From Candidatus Aenigmatarchaeota archaeon (GTDB lineage Archaea > Aenigmatarchaeota > Aenigmatarchaeia > GW2011-AR5 > JAGGXF01): a stretch of DNA of 46,452 nt. The notes below the pieces were generated by a model. It made no database searches and was not told the origin of the DNA. It was given only the letters and a program-made list of their open reading frames with translations. This document shows positions 1-11,300 of the stretch, piece by piece. The first letter of the stretch is position 1; each line of letters begins with the position of its first letter. The position numbers and the translations under genes are program-made. The stretch covers positions 1-46,452 of the forward strand of contig JAGGXF010000021.1 of NCBI GenBank assembly GCA_021163205.1. The letters are read 5' to 3'.

Positions 1-2446
1 AAGTTTTCACAATTGTTTCATTTATTCCCACGACACTTTGTGTTCCAGACTCTTGGTCAGAGGATGTCCAGTTAGAAACAGAAACTAGGTTAACATCCTC
101 GGCAGGGCCATAAGAATCGCTGACGGTGTAAAATACGAAAGACGCATTTCCAACTACATTGAAAGTATACGAAGAACTAGACCCAAGATTTCCGAGAGAA
201 TCGTTGGCCCATATTTTATAACTATAGGTACCTTTCTGCCAAGTATTGGAAAAATTATATTGATACCTATCTTCGGATATGTTGATCATTGTAAAGTTTT
301 CTTTGTTGCTATTCGGATATGTTATCTCAAGATTAACTACATCTATCCCATTATCTTCGGGGTCTGTAACATTTGCCTCTATAGTTATATTCTGATCATA
401 GCCAGTGGGATCAGGAGAATCCTGAATATTTGAAAATGTTGGTGGGTTGGTATCTGGTCCGTAAGTGAAATAAACCGTATTTGATTCTCGCATAGCCCCT
501 TCTGTATCGTTGCAATAAAAGATTATATTGTGTTGCCCTTCTGACAATCCCGAGACATTGGAATAGAAGTATGTTAAGTTGTATCTTGTCATAGATACAT
601 TTGCGTTGCCATCCAGAGAATAGCCACACCAATCTCCTGACTCGTCTAGACTAACATTTGCCCACACCCAGTCTTTGTCGTAGGTACGATTTGTGGGAGA
701 TATTATAGTTATATATGGAGCTTTGTTGGTAACATTTACCCCCCTGGTCGTGGGGGAATCATAAGACGACGGGTTATTCGCTGTTATCTTACAGCCGACC
801 GTATATTCATTTCTATCTCTACCCGTTACATTAAAAGTTCTTGTTGTTGAAGAACCTGCCGACATAGAAGATATCGAATAGTTACTAACATTTGTGTAAA
901 GTGGACTAGCCGAGCTAGTATTCATGGTTGTATTTGGTGTACAAGTCATGCTTCCTGAACAATAACGAACATATACAACTATGTTGTCACATGTTGTGTC
1001 CTCATTAGTGCAGTTAATTTGACACTCTAACTCAAAGGTGTCGTTCTCTTCCACGTTTATATTTGTCGTTGGTTTTGTCAAATCTACGGTGGCGTTAGAA
1101 ACATCGTTGTAATGTACTTGCAACCAGATTCCATCGTATTCAACTACATCCCACCAGTCGTTGTTGTCTGTACTCGTATCGTCAAAACCGTGTGTTTCCA
1201 GTCTTGTTCTTAGATCATTGTTGTTTTGTGTAAGCCCGTTTAGGATGTTAGTCCAGTCTGGACTATTACTATCCCATGTATAAGATTGGTTTCCAGCTCC
1301 ATTTAGATCAGTCCACCAGTCTCCATCATATATGGTGCCCATGCCGGAGTCTGTGTCTGTCCCAAGCGAGCACCGTGCCCTTGGGAAGCCATCTCCGGTA
1401 TTTCCATCTACTGTATTTGATGTGAAATGAACAATACATTTGATCCATGTTATTTCTATGTCAGAACTATTTGGTGTGAAGTTAAAGTCAACAACATCCT
1501 GATAGTCTGTGGTCAGCACTTTATTCTGTGGACTGCCACCATTGTAAGAAGATAATGTAACCGTCCCTGTTTCATAGTCAGTGCTGTACCATGTTTCTGA
1601 GCCTGTGTGTATTAACATACCGAGACCAAACTCACCTGTTTTAGTTATGGTAAGGGGTGGGTTTACAAACAAGAACGCTGTTGTTAGCATAAATAAGGAT
1701 ATTGCAACAGAAAACTTCAGTGGCAATAGCTTCTTTGTGAGAATAAACTGTCTAACAGCCAGACAAGTCGAAGCCACAATAATGACACTTATCACAGCAC
1801 TGTGCCAATAATTGAGACCCGCCCCGCCACGGAGCACGTCAAACGATATGGTGAGGATATTAGGTATTTCTTCTAGGAAGAATCGCCCAAACAAAGGCAG
1901 TGATAAAGACATGAAAGCAGCATACTTAAGCTCAGTCCTGCTGAAATGTAAAACATCTCTAAAAATGTAGTAACTCATTCTTATTACTAAAATAAAAGCC
2001 GGAATCCATGAAAAGTGTATTACAACACCAGCAAGTCTGAGTGTTGGCAATAATAAATGTGGTATGTCCATCAAAGGCATAAGCGCCCAGACGACCCACA
2101 GGTGGAGAACAGCTCTTTCTATCTGATGTAAACCTACCTTTTTCTTGAACAGCCGAGCTATGAAATAAAAACCAAGACTGCCTACGATCCACAAACCAAG
2201 TGAGTAGGCGGCATGGGTAAGGAATGCATAAGGTGCATATATCTCTAGAAATATATTGTCTCCGCGTACGATAAATACGTGAAGGATAAGCCAAATGCAA
2301 CCCCAGAAGAGCATAAATGGGGTGATTAATAAGTAGTTTAATTTTTTGTTTTTAATGTGCTGAAAAGCCGAGCTCGGAGTAAAGAAAGGTAACAACAATT
2401 TTTTGATAGCTTTATTTGCATTAATTTTCTTCTTGTTGTTTTTCAT
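1..2446 (-). CDS. Large membrane/surface protein, partial (C-terminus beyond left edge): about 6-7 TM N-terminal region (Yip1-like start) followed by Ig-like extracellular modules
   Basis: Manual reverse-strand translation gives an open frame from ATG at 2446 (MKNNKKKINANKAIKKLLLPFFTPSSAFQHIKNKKLNYLLITPFMLFWGCIWLIL...) to base 1 (...YTVSDSYGPAEDVNLVSVSNWTSSDQESGTQSVVGINETIVKT). It is not in the ORF track because it has no stop in the window. Start overlaps the upstream stop (ATGA, 2443-2446). Confidence 0.85.
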   Translation of the reverse strand, partial: MKNNKKKINANKAIKKLLLPFFTPSSAFQHIKNKKLNYLLITPFMLFWGCIWLILHVFIVRGDNIFLEIYAPYAFLTHAAYSLGLWIVGSLGFYFIARLFKKKVGLHQIERAVLHLWVVWALMPLMDIPHLLLPTLRLAGVVIHFSWIPAFILVIRMSYYIFRDVLHFSRTELKYAAFMSLSLPLFGRFFLEEIPNILTISFDVLRGGAGLNYWHSAVISVIIVASTCLAVRQFILTKKLLPLKFSVAISLFMLTTAFLFVNPPLTITKTGEFGLGMLIHTGSETWYSTDYETGTVTLSSYNGGSPQNKVLTTDYQDVVDFNFTPNSSDIEITWIKCIVHFTSNTVDGNTGDGFPRARCSLGTDTDSGMGTIYDGDWWTDLNGAGNQSYTWDSNSPDWTNILNGLTQNNNDLRTRLETHGFDDTSTDNNDWWDVVEYDGIWLQVHYNDVSNATVDLTKPTTNINVEENDTFELECQINCTNEDTTCDNIVVYVRYCSGSMTCTPNTTMNTSSASPLYTNVSNYSISSMSAGSSTTRTFNVTGRDRNEYTVGCKITANNPSSYDSPTTRGVNVTNKAPYITIISPTNRTYDKDWVWANVSLDESGDWCGYSLDGNANVSMTRYNLTYFYSNVSGLSEGQHNIIFYCNDTEGAMRESNTVYFTYGPDTNPPTFSNIQDSPDPTGYDQNITIEANVTDPEDNGIDVVNLEITYPNSNKENFTMINISEDRYQYNFSNTWQKGTYSYKIWANDSLGNLGSSSSYTFNVVGNASFVFYTVSDSYGPAEDVNLVSVSNWTSSDQESGTQSVVGINETIVKT

Positions 2447-3300
2447 ATCATCCATCCAGCCAAGCCAAATAAGCCATAAATTAAAAATTCATAAGATGAA
2501 TAGACTGGCGACAAGAATGGTCTTGTCGAGCTCAATCTTATTCGAACCAGATCCTTCTCTCTTGTGCACCTTAACGAAAACGTCCTGACAATCGAAAAAA
2601 TTGCAGTAACCAAAAAAATTGGATTGTAAAATGAAAACATAATTGATAAAATAATCGAAATGCACGGAAATACAAATAAAAGGTTCTTTGCTTTTTTCCT
2701 TGGCAACACACGCATCTCCCCAAAACTCTGGTCTACGATAATATGATGAACCTCCATATAACAGGCGAATAAAAATATAATGATAGACAAAAACAAGATG
2801 TTCCTTGTCAAAAACCCAGCAAAAATAAAATAGGATTCTAAGAATAATAGGGTCGCCGACAAAGGCAAGACAAGCCATCCGTATTTTTTGTTCTTTATAT
2901 CAAACTGTTCTGATGAATACACGAACGAAAACAAAACAAGTACCGTTGCCAGTAAAGCAGATTTTATACTGGATAATAAAAACAAAGGCCCAGTTATCAG
3001 CAAAAGAGGCAAGAAGCATAGAGCATGTGCCTGACTGACAGAAATATTTTTCTTTCTTATCTCTTCACCTATGAAACTCTTTTCTTTTTTCGCACTGAAA
3101 AAGTCGTTCAGCGAATAAGCAAACATTGCTATGCCAGCAACAACTATGGAGTTTAACAGAATAAGTTTAATGTATTTATGGACGAACAGGGGTTTGATGC
3201 CAAACATAGTGTACGCTAGAAATGAGTAAAGTGTTGGCTTTATCCAGGTCACCCTATTTTTCCATCCCCTTATCCTGTAGAATCTTAACCAGTCTATCAT
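2443..3300 (-). CDS. UbiA-superfamily prenyltransferase-like polytopic membrane protein, Asp-rich motifs degenerate
   Basis: 285 aa, many hydrophobic helices; 'AYSLNDFFSAKKEKS' in place of NDxxDxxxD and 'IIVDQSFGEMRVLP' in place of the second motif. Confidence 0.55.
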   Translation of the reverse strand: MIDWLRFYRIRGWKNRVTWIKPTLYSFLAYTMFGIKPLFVHKYIKLILLNSIVVAGIAMFAYSLNDFFSAKKEKSFIGEEIRKKNISVSQAHALCFLPLLLITGPLFLLSSIKSALLATVLVLFSFVYSSEQFDIKNKKYGWLVLPLSATLLFLESYFIFAGFLTRNILFLSIIIFLFACYMEVHHIIVDQSFGEMRVLPRKKAKNLLFVFPCISIILSIMFSFYNPIFLVTAIFSIVRTFSLRCTREKDLVRIRLSSTRPFLSPVYSSYEFLIYGLFGLAGWMI

Positions 3301-4928
3301 TTATAATCACCGAAAAAATACGGTCTGTTTTCAAATTCTATAGTCTTGCCATCTATGATTATCACATATCTTCCATAAGCAGTTGGTGTAAGATTAAACT
3401 CGACCATTTTATTCATAGGTAAAAATCCAGCCGTTTTAATTGTGCTCTCTTTTATCTGGTCTTGCTTAGAATAGAGACCAAAAGACCAAAGCAGACAACT
3501 TATATATGTTGGGTGGATATCATAGGTTTTTCCTATTGTCTTCGTCTGTAGAGATAACATTATTTTGTTCATAAGTTCTTCATCATAGTTGAGATGCATC
3601 ATTATACCGGCACCGAAAGAACGATAAAAGAAGTTATTCTCAGTCATTTTCTGCATGATCCAAATAGTGGCTTTTTGTAGCGAACCAGTATCATTTATTA
3701 TACCTTTCTCAAGACCGCCTTCTAATGCCAGAGCAGCGTAGGCCGTGTTCATGAATTTAAGATTGTCTGTTTTTCCGTCCCATGAACCGTCTTCTATCTG
3801 AACAGTAACTAGAAAATCTAGTGCCTCTTTTATATTATCTTCTCCTGCGTCGCACCCAAGAAGCGCGAGTGTGTTTAGAATCGTGGACCGTAAAGCGGAA
3901 TCTCCTGAACCCCAAGAACCGTCTTCATGCTGATCGTTTATTATATGCTGAATGCCTTGCTCAATGAGTCTTTCGTTAATTGTTATGTTCTTTTTCTTTG
4001 CGAGACACATATCAACCAGGTACATCTCAGGCTTTTGCCAAAAATTCTTTTCTTCTTCGTCCAGAAGCCTTTCTATGAATTTTATCTGCTGCTCGGTTTG
4101 ATTATCTAGCACTTCAAGAAGAATAGAAACCATTCTTGAGTCTCTATACACATCAATTATTTCTGTATCATTTTCATTTATGACCTGGTTTAATAGAGCA
4201 GCCGTATCGACAGGTATTTTTCTTGGTGGGATTACATTTATGTTTACAAATTTTTTATTTGTTTTATCCTTGATGACAACCTTTCTGCCTTCTCGAAAAA
4301 TCTCGATGTTGTCGACTTTTCTCAAATAAAACTTATTTCCGACTTTTCTGGGCACTATTAAATTTATCTTATCAATCACAAAATCCATAATCTTATCAAA
4401 GCCCAAACGATCCAAAAATTTCTTTGCATCAAACGTAGTAGTTTCTTGCTCTTTTTCTGTTTGTTCTGTTTTATTTTCCTCTGTTTTTCCTTTTTCGGAC
4501 TCTTCTGAAGTTGTGTTTACTTGGGTGGTGTTGTCTGTTGCTATGACCGGTTCTTCTTCGGGACTACCAACGAAAAATTCTTTTCTAACCTCATTTTTTC
4601 TGTTTTTGAGCACAATTAGATACCTACCTTTTTTTGGGAACCCCTTTAAAAATATAAAGTAATGACCAGTGAAATCTGATAATGCTAGCTTTTCATATAA
4701 TTTTCTATCATCTTGGTTAAATATTGTCAGGTTAAAGATGGATCGGGGCTTGCTCTGAACAGTTATGAAAATGTTTTCACTTGGTTCGTAATAATCCTTG
4801 TTAGTTTTTATCCCAAGTCCTTTGTTATCTACCATAACACAAAAACATATGTTTGCTGAAAAAACAAAAACTAGGAACACCAACAAGAATGTTTTTTTCA
4901 AGACTCTATTTTTTGAATCAAATTTCAT
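3297..4928 (-). CDS. Secreted protein: N-terminal A2M-MG-like beta domain plus C-terminal alpha/alpha-toroid (prenyltransferase/squalene-oxidase repeat) domain
   Basis: Signal peptide-like N-terminus; 'NKDYYEPSENIFITVQSKPRSIFNLTIF...DFTGHYFIFLKGFPKKGRYLIVLKN'; QW-type repeats 'DEDGSWGSGDSALRSTILNTLALLG' and 'QIEDGSWDGKTDNLKFMNTAYAALALEGG'. Confidence 0.75.
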   Translation of the reverse strand: MKFDSKNRVLKKTFLLVFLVFVFSANICFCVMVDNKGLGIKTNKDYYEPSENIFITVQSKPRSIFNLTIFNQDDRKLYEKLALSDFTGHYFIFLKGFPKKGRYLIVLKNRKNEVRKEFFVGSPEEEPVIATDNTTQVNTTSEESEKGKTEENKTEQTEKEQETTTFDAKKFLDRLGFDKIMDFVIDKINLIVPRKVGNKFYLRKVDNIEIFREGRKVVIKDKTNKKFVNINVIPPRKIPVDTAALLNQVINENDTEIIDVYRDSRMVSILLEVLDNQTEQQIKFIERLLDEEEKNFWQKPEMYLVDMCLAKKKNITINERLIEQGIQHIINDQHEDGSWGSGDSALRSTILNTLALLGCDAGEDNIKEALDFLVTVQIEDGSWDGKTDNLKFMNTAYAALALEGGLEKGIINDTGSLQKATIWIMQKMTENNFFYRSFGAGIMMHLNYDEELMNKIMLSLQTKTIGKTYDIHPTYISCLLWSFGLYSKQDQIKESTIKTAGFLPMNKMVEFNLTPTAYGRYVIIIDGKTIEFENRPYFFGDYK

Positions 4929-4938
4929 TTTTATTACC

Positions 4939-5328
4939 CTACAATTTTTTGCAATTATTTATTGCTTCAGATTTTTCGGTCTCAATACAAATATAAGCAA
5001 TTACACTGCCTGTTATTGTCTTTATTGGCCACTTGCCGACCTTAACAGCCATCACGTGGATACCGTTTTTATTTTTTTCTAGTACCCGAATCCCCTTTGG
5101 CAATACTAAAAATACCTGGCCAACTGGATTTGCATTAAATAATATTGTTGCCTCTTCACCTATTCCCATCGCATAATTATTTCCCACTTTTTCTGCTGCC
5201 GGTATATCAAATCCCCTCAAAGAAAATCCGAGAAGCAACACTGCTAATATTAACAAAAATACTATTACTATAACTAACAACCTGGTTTTCATTCCAATTC
5301 TACTTGATTTCTTCTTCATATAAGCCAC
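4939..5328 (-). CDS. Small membrane-anchored extracytoplasmic protein
   Basis: 129 aa, one N-terminal TM (RLLVIVIVFLLILAVLLLGFSL), starts 7 nt after the giant ORF ends. Confidence 0.65.
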   Translation of the reverse strand: MAYMKKKSSRIGMKTRLLVIVIVFLLILAVLLLGFSLRGFDIPAAEKVGNNYAMGIGEEATILFNANPVGQVFLVLPKGIRVLEKNKNGIHVMAVKVGKWPIKTITGSVIAYICIETEKSEAINNCKKL

Positions 5329-5334
5329 CTGTGA

Positions 5335-8300
5335 TTATTCTCCAGTTGCGTTGCCCATTATCCATATAGTGCCTTCGTAATCGCCTTTGTAAAGGCCGGG
5401 TGGAAGATCTAACCAGTAGTATGTAGTCACATTTGTTCCGGATGGTGTAAAACCTTTGATTTGAACCCAGTCATAATCTAGGGCGGTTTCTGTAGATATG
5501 TCATTCGTGGTCGAGGCAGACATGTTTGTAACACCGATATAATAATTCCCCCATGACTCAGTTGTCAGGTTCATGTCCGTGCCTTTTATGTACAAACCCT
5601 CAACATTGTTTGAATTCGGGTCGATTGTTATATTATATTGATTGTTGTCATTGCCCAAAGCACTGATGTTTTTTGTCAACGGCTGAGAACTACCAAAATC
5701 TATGTAGTCGAATGTTAAGCTAAGTATGAGCACAATGCCTATCTCTACGGTATGGTTTTCTGTATGGTTGGTCAATGAATACGTGGTCGAATTAAACTCA
5801 ACATCTATTTCATAAGCATCTGTAAGATTGCCCGTGCTGTTAATTGTCCAGGTAAGCGTGCAACTCGTGCCGTTGTACATATACTCAGGACAATGCTTTG
5901 TTTGATTATCACCGATTATAAAGAATGGAGTCGTGCCACTAGTGTTTGATATATATGTATCTGGCAAAGATGATGAAGCATTGTAGCGTGGAGTTCCTGT
6001 AACATAACCACATTCTCCTTCGAGGCACTGGACAGTTGCATTTATTACGAATGTCCTGTTCTGCGGGACTATTTGGTTGTCAAGAGGGGTTGCTAAACTT
6101 GGACTAAGATAACCGATTTTCGTTACATTGAATACAGAGTAGTCATAAGAGCCCGCGTTTTTCTGCGTTTCATTTGCCAAAAAGTATACAGGTAACTGCT
6201 CATCTTGTGAGGAGGTTGCGTTGAACACATAATTAAAAGTGGCTGTCTCCCCTTTCTTCAGAGTTCCGCCCAAAGTCGTGTCCCATGTGACGCGACCATC
6301 AGACCAGTTACCACCTGTACGGTTGGTTGTGCCTATTGAATACCAAACATCTGTGCCATTATCGATTTGCCAGTTGCTGTTTAGCCCTTCGTGGTAGACG
6401 ATATCTGTTGAGTCGATGTTCCACGTTGAGCCACCATCGTTTCTCACCTTTATCTCGACTCTGTATTGATAAGAGCCGTTGGTAACAAAATTAAATGTTT
6501 TGTTCAACCCCGAGTCAACCAGATCACCGCCTACATGCGTATTTGGAAGCCCGGTGACGTTATAAATTTTTATCTCGGTTATATTAGGCAATGGTGATGA
6601 CTGACCGCCACCAAAAGCATCGAACCTTGTAACGTTGAACCAGATATGTGTTGAATTCTCCTGAACATTATAATCTGCTGTATCGTTGACCTCCCAAGAA
6701 GAGCAACTACCTGCTGTAAAGTTCCAGTCTAAACAATGTAGTATGTTAGTGATATTAAGCCCTTTCTTGGGTATTACTAACATCGCGTGGTCATAACTAA
6801 GGCCAGAATCGTTGAGCGCAAAAATGCTAGTTACATTCTGAATCTTGGGCGGTATTGTCCCAGTATAGTTCTCAATAGTCTGTGGTTGCAGGCTCATATT
6901 TTCTGTTATGTTCAAATCTATAATTTTTGCTGTTAAGGTGTTCTGAACAGGCACAACTATTTCTACGGTATAGTTCTGATTTAGAGCCAGCTCGTCTGTT
7001 AACGTGTCGTCAGATGATGTTATGGTCTTATTAGAAACGACCTCTCCGAGATCGTCTATTATTGATATTATTGTGTTCTCGAATGTTGACGACGAATTTA
7101 TCACTGTTATGTTCACCTCTCTCGGTTCATACACGGAAAAGTTTCTCGTGTCCGACCACACAAGGTTCGCCCCATCGCTACAAGAGATTTCCCACACATG
7201 TTCGCCCAACGACAAGCCACTAGCAGCAAGGGTTGTCTCTGTTGCATTTAAAACAGATGAATTGGTTTGCTCGAGTCCGTAATCTACATATAGTGAGCAT
7301 GTCAGTGTAGAAGCAAAATTGTCTGTAACGTTGAACGTAAAATTTAATGTCGTGTCTGCTGTGTACATACCATTAAGCGGAAGAGAAAGGTTTATTTCTG
7401 GTGATACCGTGTCCACCACAAACACATAACTTTTATTTATCGGCTCGCCAGCGTCATCAGTAAGAACATTTTCATTTGAATCTGTCAACGCAACGTAAAT
7501 CTTATAATATCCTGTAGTTTGCGAGTCTGCATTCCATGGATTCTGATTATAAATAGAGCCAATGTTGAGGTAATCTCCGGAATTTATTACCCTTTTTGTC
7601 CCTGTGCTTGTATCGTTTATTTGCGTTGCTATAATTTCTCCTGTGTCATTTTTTTGCACTTGCATCAACAGATAGCCAGAAATATTGGTTGTACCTGTGT
7701 TGATTATTCTTGAGTTCTCTTCTTCATTTCCAACATTATAAATAGGTTCTGGCCAAATATGTTGTCTCATTTGCTTCCAACCCAAAAGATTTGTCTCGTC
7801 TCCGTTGCTGTCTTCCTCGTAATAAGGCCAGACTGGCTTGGTGCACTCCACCTCCCATCGGCCAGAAACATAAGTGTTATCATTTCCACAACCAAAACAA
7901 ATCTTATAGATTCCATTACTGCCGCTTGCAGAAGATGTTGCGACAACATCTCCAGATGAGTTATAAACAGTACAACTTGTGTCTGAATATGGGGTTGCTA
8001 TAGCAATATATTCTGCACTTAGAGAAGAACCAAACTTTGTAGTCATTTCTTTTATCGGGGCAAAAATTGTTGATTCTGTTCCGTCGTGGTCTGCTTGTTG
8101 TATAACTCCAATGGGATTAGAACCATTGATGACAAATGCCGGAGCTGAACCACTGTTTCCTAAGCTACTCAATTGATAATCTTCGTTAGCCGCTATGCTT
8201 GTATCCGTAGTCGCACCGGTATCACTGCGTGTGTATGTTATGTTCGCCCCGCTTGGTCCAGCAGCTGCTATCAAGTAGTTGCTTGGCACACCATACAAAG

Positions 8301-11300
8301 CTTCGGTGGTCGGTGGTAGCATTGAATATGCATCGTTTCCTGCGGAACCATAGTACGAAACAAGAATTGGTCTGTTGCTCACTATTCTTAGACCGGTATC
8401 GTCCGTAGCATCGAAAGTAATACATGTTCCTGTTGAGTTTACGGTTTCTGACCATTGCTTAGTCCCTGTGACATATATTGCTACTGACGCATTTCCAAAT
8501 GGAGCAAGCATACAAAACGTGTCTGATGAGTCTCTGAAACCGTCGTAGATAAACTCTGTTCCAGCCCATGAAATAGGAACAATCATGTCATCGATGTTAC
8601 CAGAACCCTCTATTTGAGCCAGGCATTTTGCCTTTATTGTTGTGTTTTGAGATAGACCAGATGATATTGTGGTTGATTCTAGCTCGTTAAGAGTATAACT
8701 ATTCGAACCAACTTGGATTTCATTGTTATCACACAAGCTCATAATTGACAAACCATTGCTCACAATCTTGTCGCTAGTTACATAACCAATAAGTCTCGGC
8801 TCTGAGTAGGAAAATGTTTCTGTTATGTTTGAGTCTGTTTCTGCATTTGGATTACCGTAGTACATATACACGATTGTATCAGAATTTGCAGGTATTGTTG
8901 GGACCTTTACCCAAATAGTTGAATTTTTTCCATTAATGTTACACTCTTCGATCCAGTACGGGATTTTTATTTCATTACCCGAAGAAGAATTGTACCAAGT
9001 AAATCTTAAGTCTTGGCAAGTTGTATTTAGCTTTCCTTCCTCATAAAGTTGTGTTAGATTTTCTTTTAGCTCGATCTGATATTCTTCCAATGGTGTTGAA
9101 GTGGGGTTGGCAACGTCAATCTCTTTTCTATAGCTCCAGTATCCGTCCCACCAGTGCTGTCCCTGAAGATAAACATTCTCGGAAGGTCCATAAATATCTT
9201 TGCTTGTTTTCAAAGCCATCGAAGCGTTTGCTCTTATGTAAAACTCATCTGGTTGAGAAGATGTGTTATTAACAAGCCCGGCTGTATTGTTTGTCCATAT
9301 CCAATAAGAATAATTACCCCACTGCCACAACGAAGATAGCACAGCCTCATACGTGTTTCCCAGTCCAGAGTAAACCATATTCAACCATTGCCACGTGTTA
9401 TCAGGAAAACTTATATTTACCCTGGCCAAATCTATCTGAACCCTACTCCAAATGTCAGCAAAAATGCTGACATTCTGTCCATAGCCAGTTGTCTGTGGCT
9501 GCGCTGAAACATTTTCTATTATGATTAAATCACTAACATCTATTGCCAGACTATCATTATAGCTTGGGTTCGTGTAAATAGATGAAGAACCTGAATATGT
9601 TGCGTTAATTATGTTGCTACCAAGACTGGCATTGTATGGTATTGTCGTGAATAAAACAGCATAGCCGGTGGAATTTGTAGTGTTCGATCCTAGAGTCAAC
9701 CCATCGAGTTTGAAAACTATTGTTTCACCTTCCACAGCAGAGCTGTTGTCATAAATAAGTCTTGCTTTTAGCTCTACTGCCTCGCTTCTATATGGGTTTG
9801 AATTGTTTATCCAAACATACGGCATCGATGTGTTTGCATATACGGTTACCGTTTTTGTTTCCCAGTCCGGCGCTTCCTCATCAGATTCCGATTTCAATTG
9901 GATTTGTTGCTGCCCCAGACTGGCATTAATAGAAACGTTCGCTGTTATATTGTTCCATAATATTTCAGATGGTCCGAGACTAGAGCTAAATACACTTAGG
10001 TTGCCGGTTTGATTTGTCCAATTAGACGGTAAACTCCAGTTTAGCCATAGATTATTTGTTGTGTCATCTGTGTTGTTCACATAACCTTTCAAATCCACCA
10101 GAGAATTTCTTGTTATGGTTGTTTTATATTCTGTAACCGTTACCCTCAGATGAGTTGGGCCGCGAACACTCAAAACCTGTGTTTGCTGGTTTGACCACGC
10201 CCTCTGTTCGTTGCCTGGGTTGTAATAGCTAACATTCACATTAATATCATAATCAGCCGGCGTTGTCGAGGAATTTGTTGTTATGTTAAATGATGCTGTT
10301 TTGCTATAACCTGGGGTTATATTATATAACAAGCAATATCCGTCCTGGTTTTCTTGTCCGCCCAAAGAACAATTACATGTCATGTTAACAGGACAATTGA
10401 TTGTGATGTTAACATCTGTTATATTTTTAGACCAAGGATTCGCTACCGTGAAATTATATGTGGAAGATTCATTCTGCACGATTTTATCCGGATATATAGC
10501 TGACGAAAAATTATCTGCGAGTTTATGAACAATGAATGAATAGCTTGTATTTTCTGATGGTGGTGTTCCACCTCCTGTCCAGTTGATTGTTATGTTCCAA
10601 CTATATGTGCCATGCATCGCGCTCGGAGGAATTATATAACCATCGGAGTTATTATTAAACTGCACCTCGCACAATTCACCCACGTTCACAGAGCCACAAT
10701 CTTTTGTTTCGTCTGGCCCCCAATTAACTTTCTGGCCGTCAGAGTCAATTATGTTCAGCGTCACGTTAACGGTATAAGCTGTTGCTCCTCCTGTATTGTT
10801 GACTGTTATGTTTATCCAGGATATTTTATCTCCTGACTCGTATTCATTTATGGTATATGTATAATTATTCTGGTGTTCTACTTCTGAGACACTCATTTTT
10901 GGCACCAATATTGTCACAATGGTGTGCGCCTCGTCATTACTTGTGGTGTTGTAAAACAAGGTCGAGTTGTCTTCTATTGTACAATTTACTGTGTGTGGGC
11001 CACCATCTAGCCCAGATGTGTTCCAGTGATAAACAGCATAGCCTGTTGAATTGGTGTTGTTTGTTCCCAACTCATTGCCATTATGCCAGAATTTAACAGG
11101 ATAGTCTTGAATTGCCTGGGTTGTGTTGACGTCTTTAACGAGGCATGTTAGGTTAACGATCGTACCTATAGGATAACTCCCATCATCAGGCGAAACCCAA
11201 GTTATGTTCGACCACCCATAAACTGTCCAAGTATTTGTTGTCCCATTGCCAAGATTTCCCGCAGAATCATTTGCGTAGACTGTAAAATTGTAAACTCCTA

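Noticed and set aside
411-2300. ORFs 411-632 (-), 1581-1811 (+) and 1959-2300 (-) in the track
   Set aside because: Overlapped by the long continuous minus-strand frame 1-2446, which gives coherent TM and Ig-like protein sequence.
2403-2878. ORFs 2403-2588 (+) and 2489-2878 (-)
   Set aside because: Out-of-frame or antisense to the UbiA-like CDS 2443-3300; no independent support.
3297-4928. Thioester-containing complement/A2M protein
   Set aside because: No GCGEQ-type thioester motif; only the architecture is similar, so reported as MG-like plus toroid instead.
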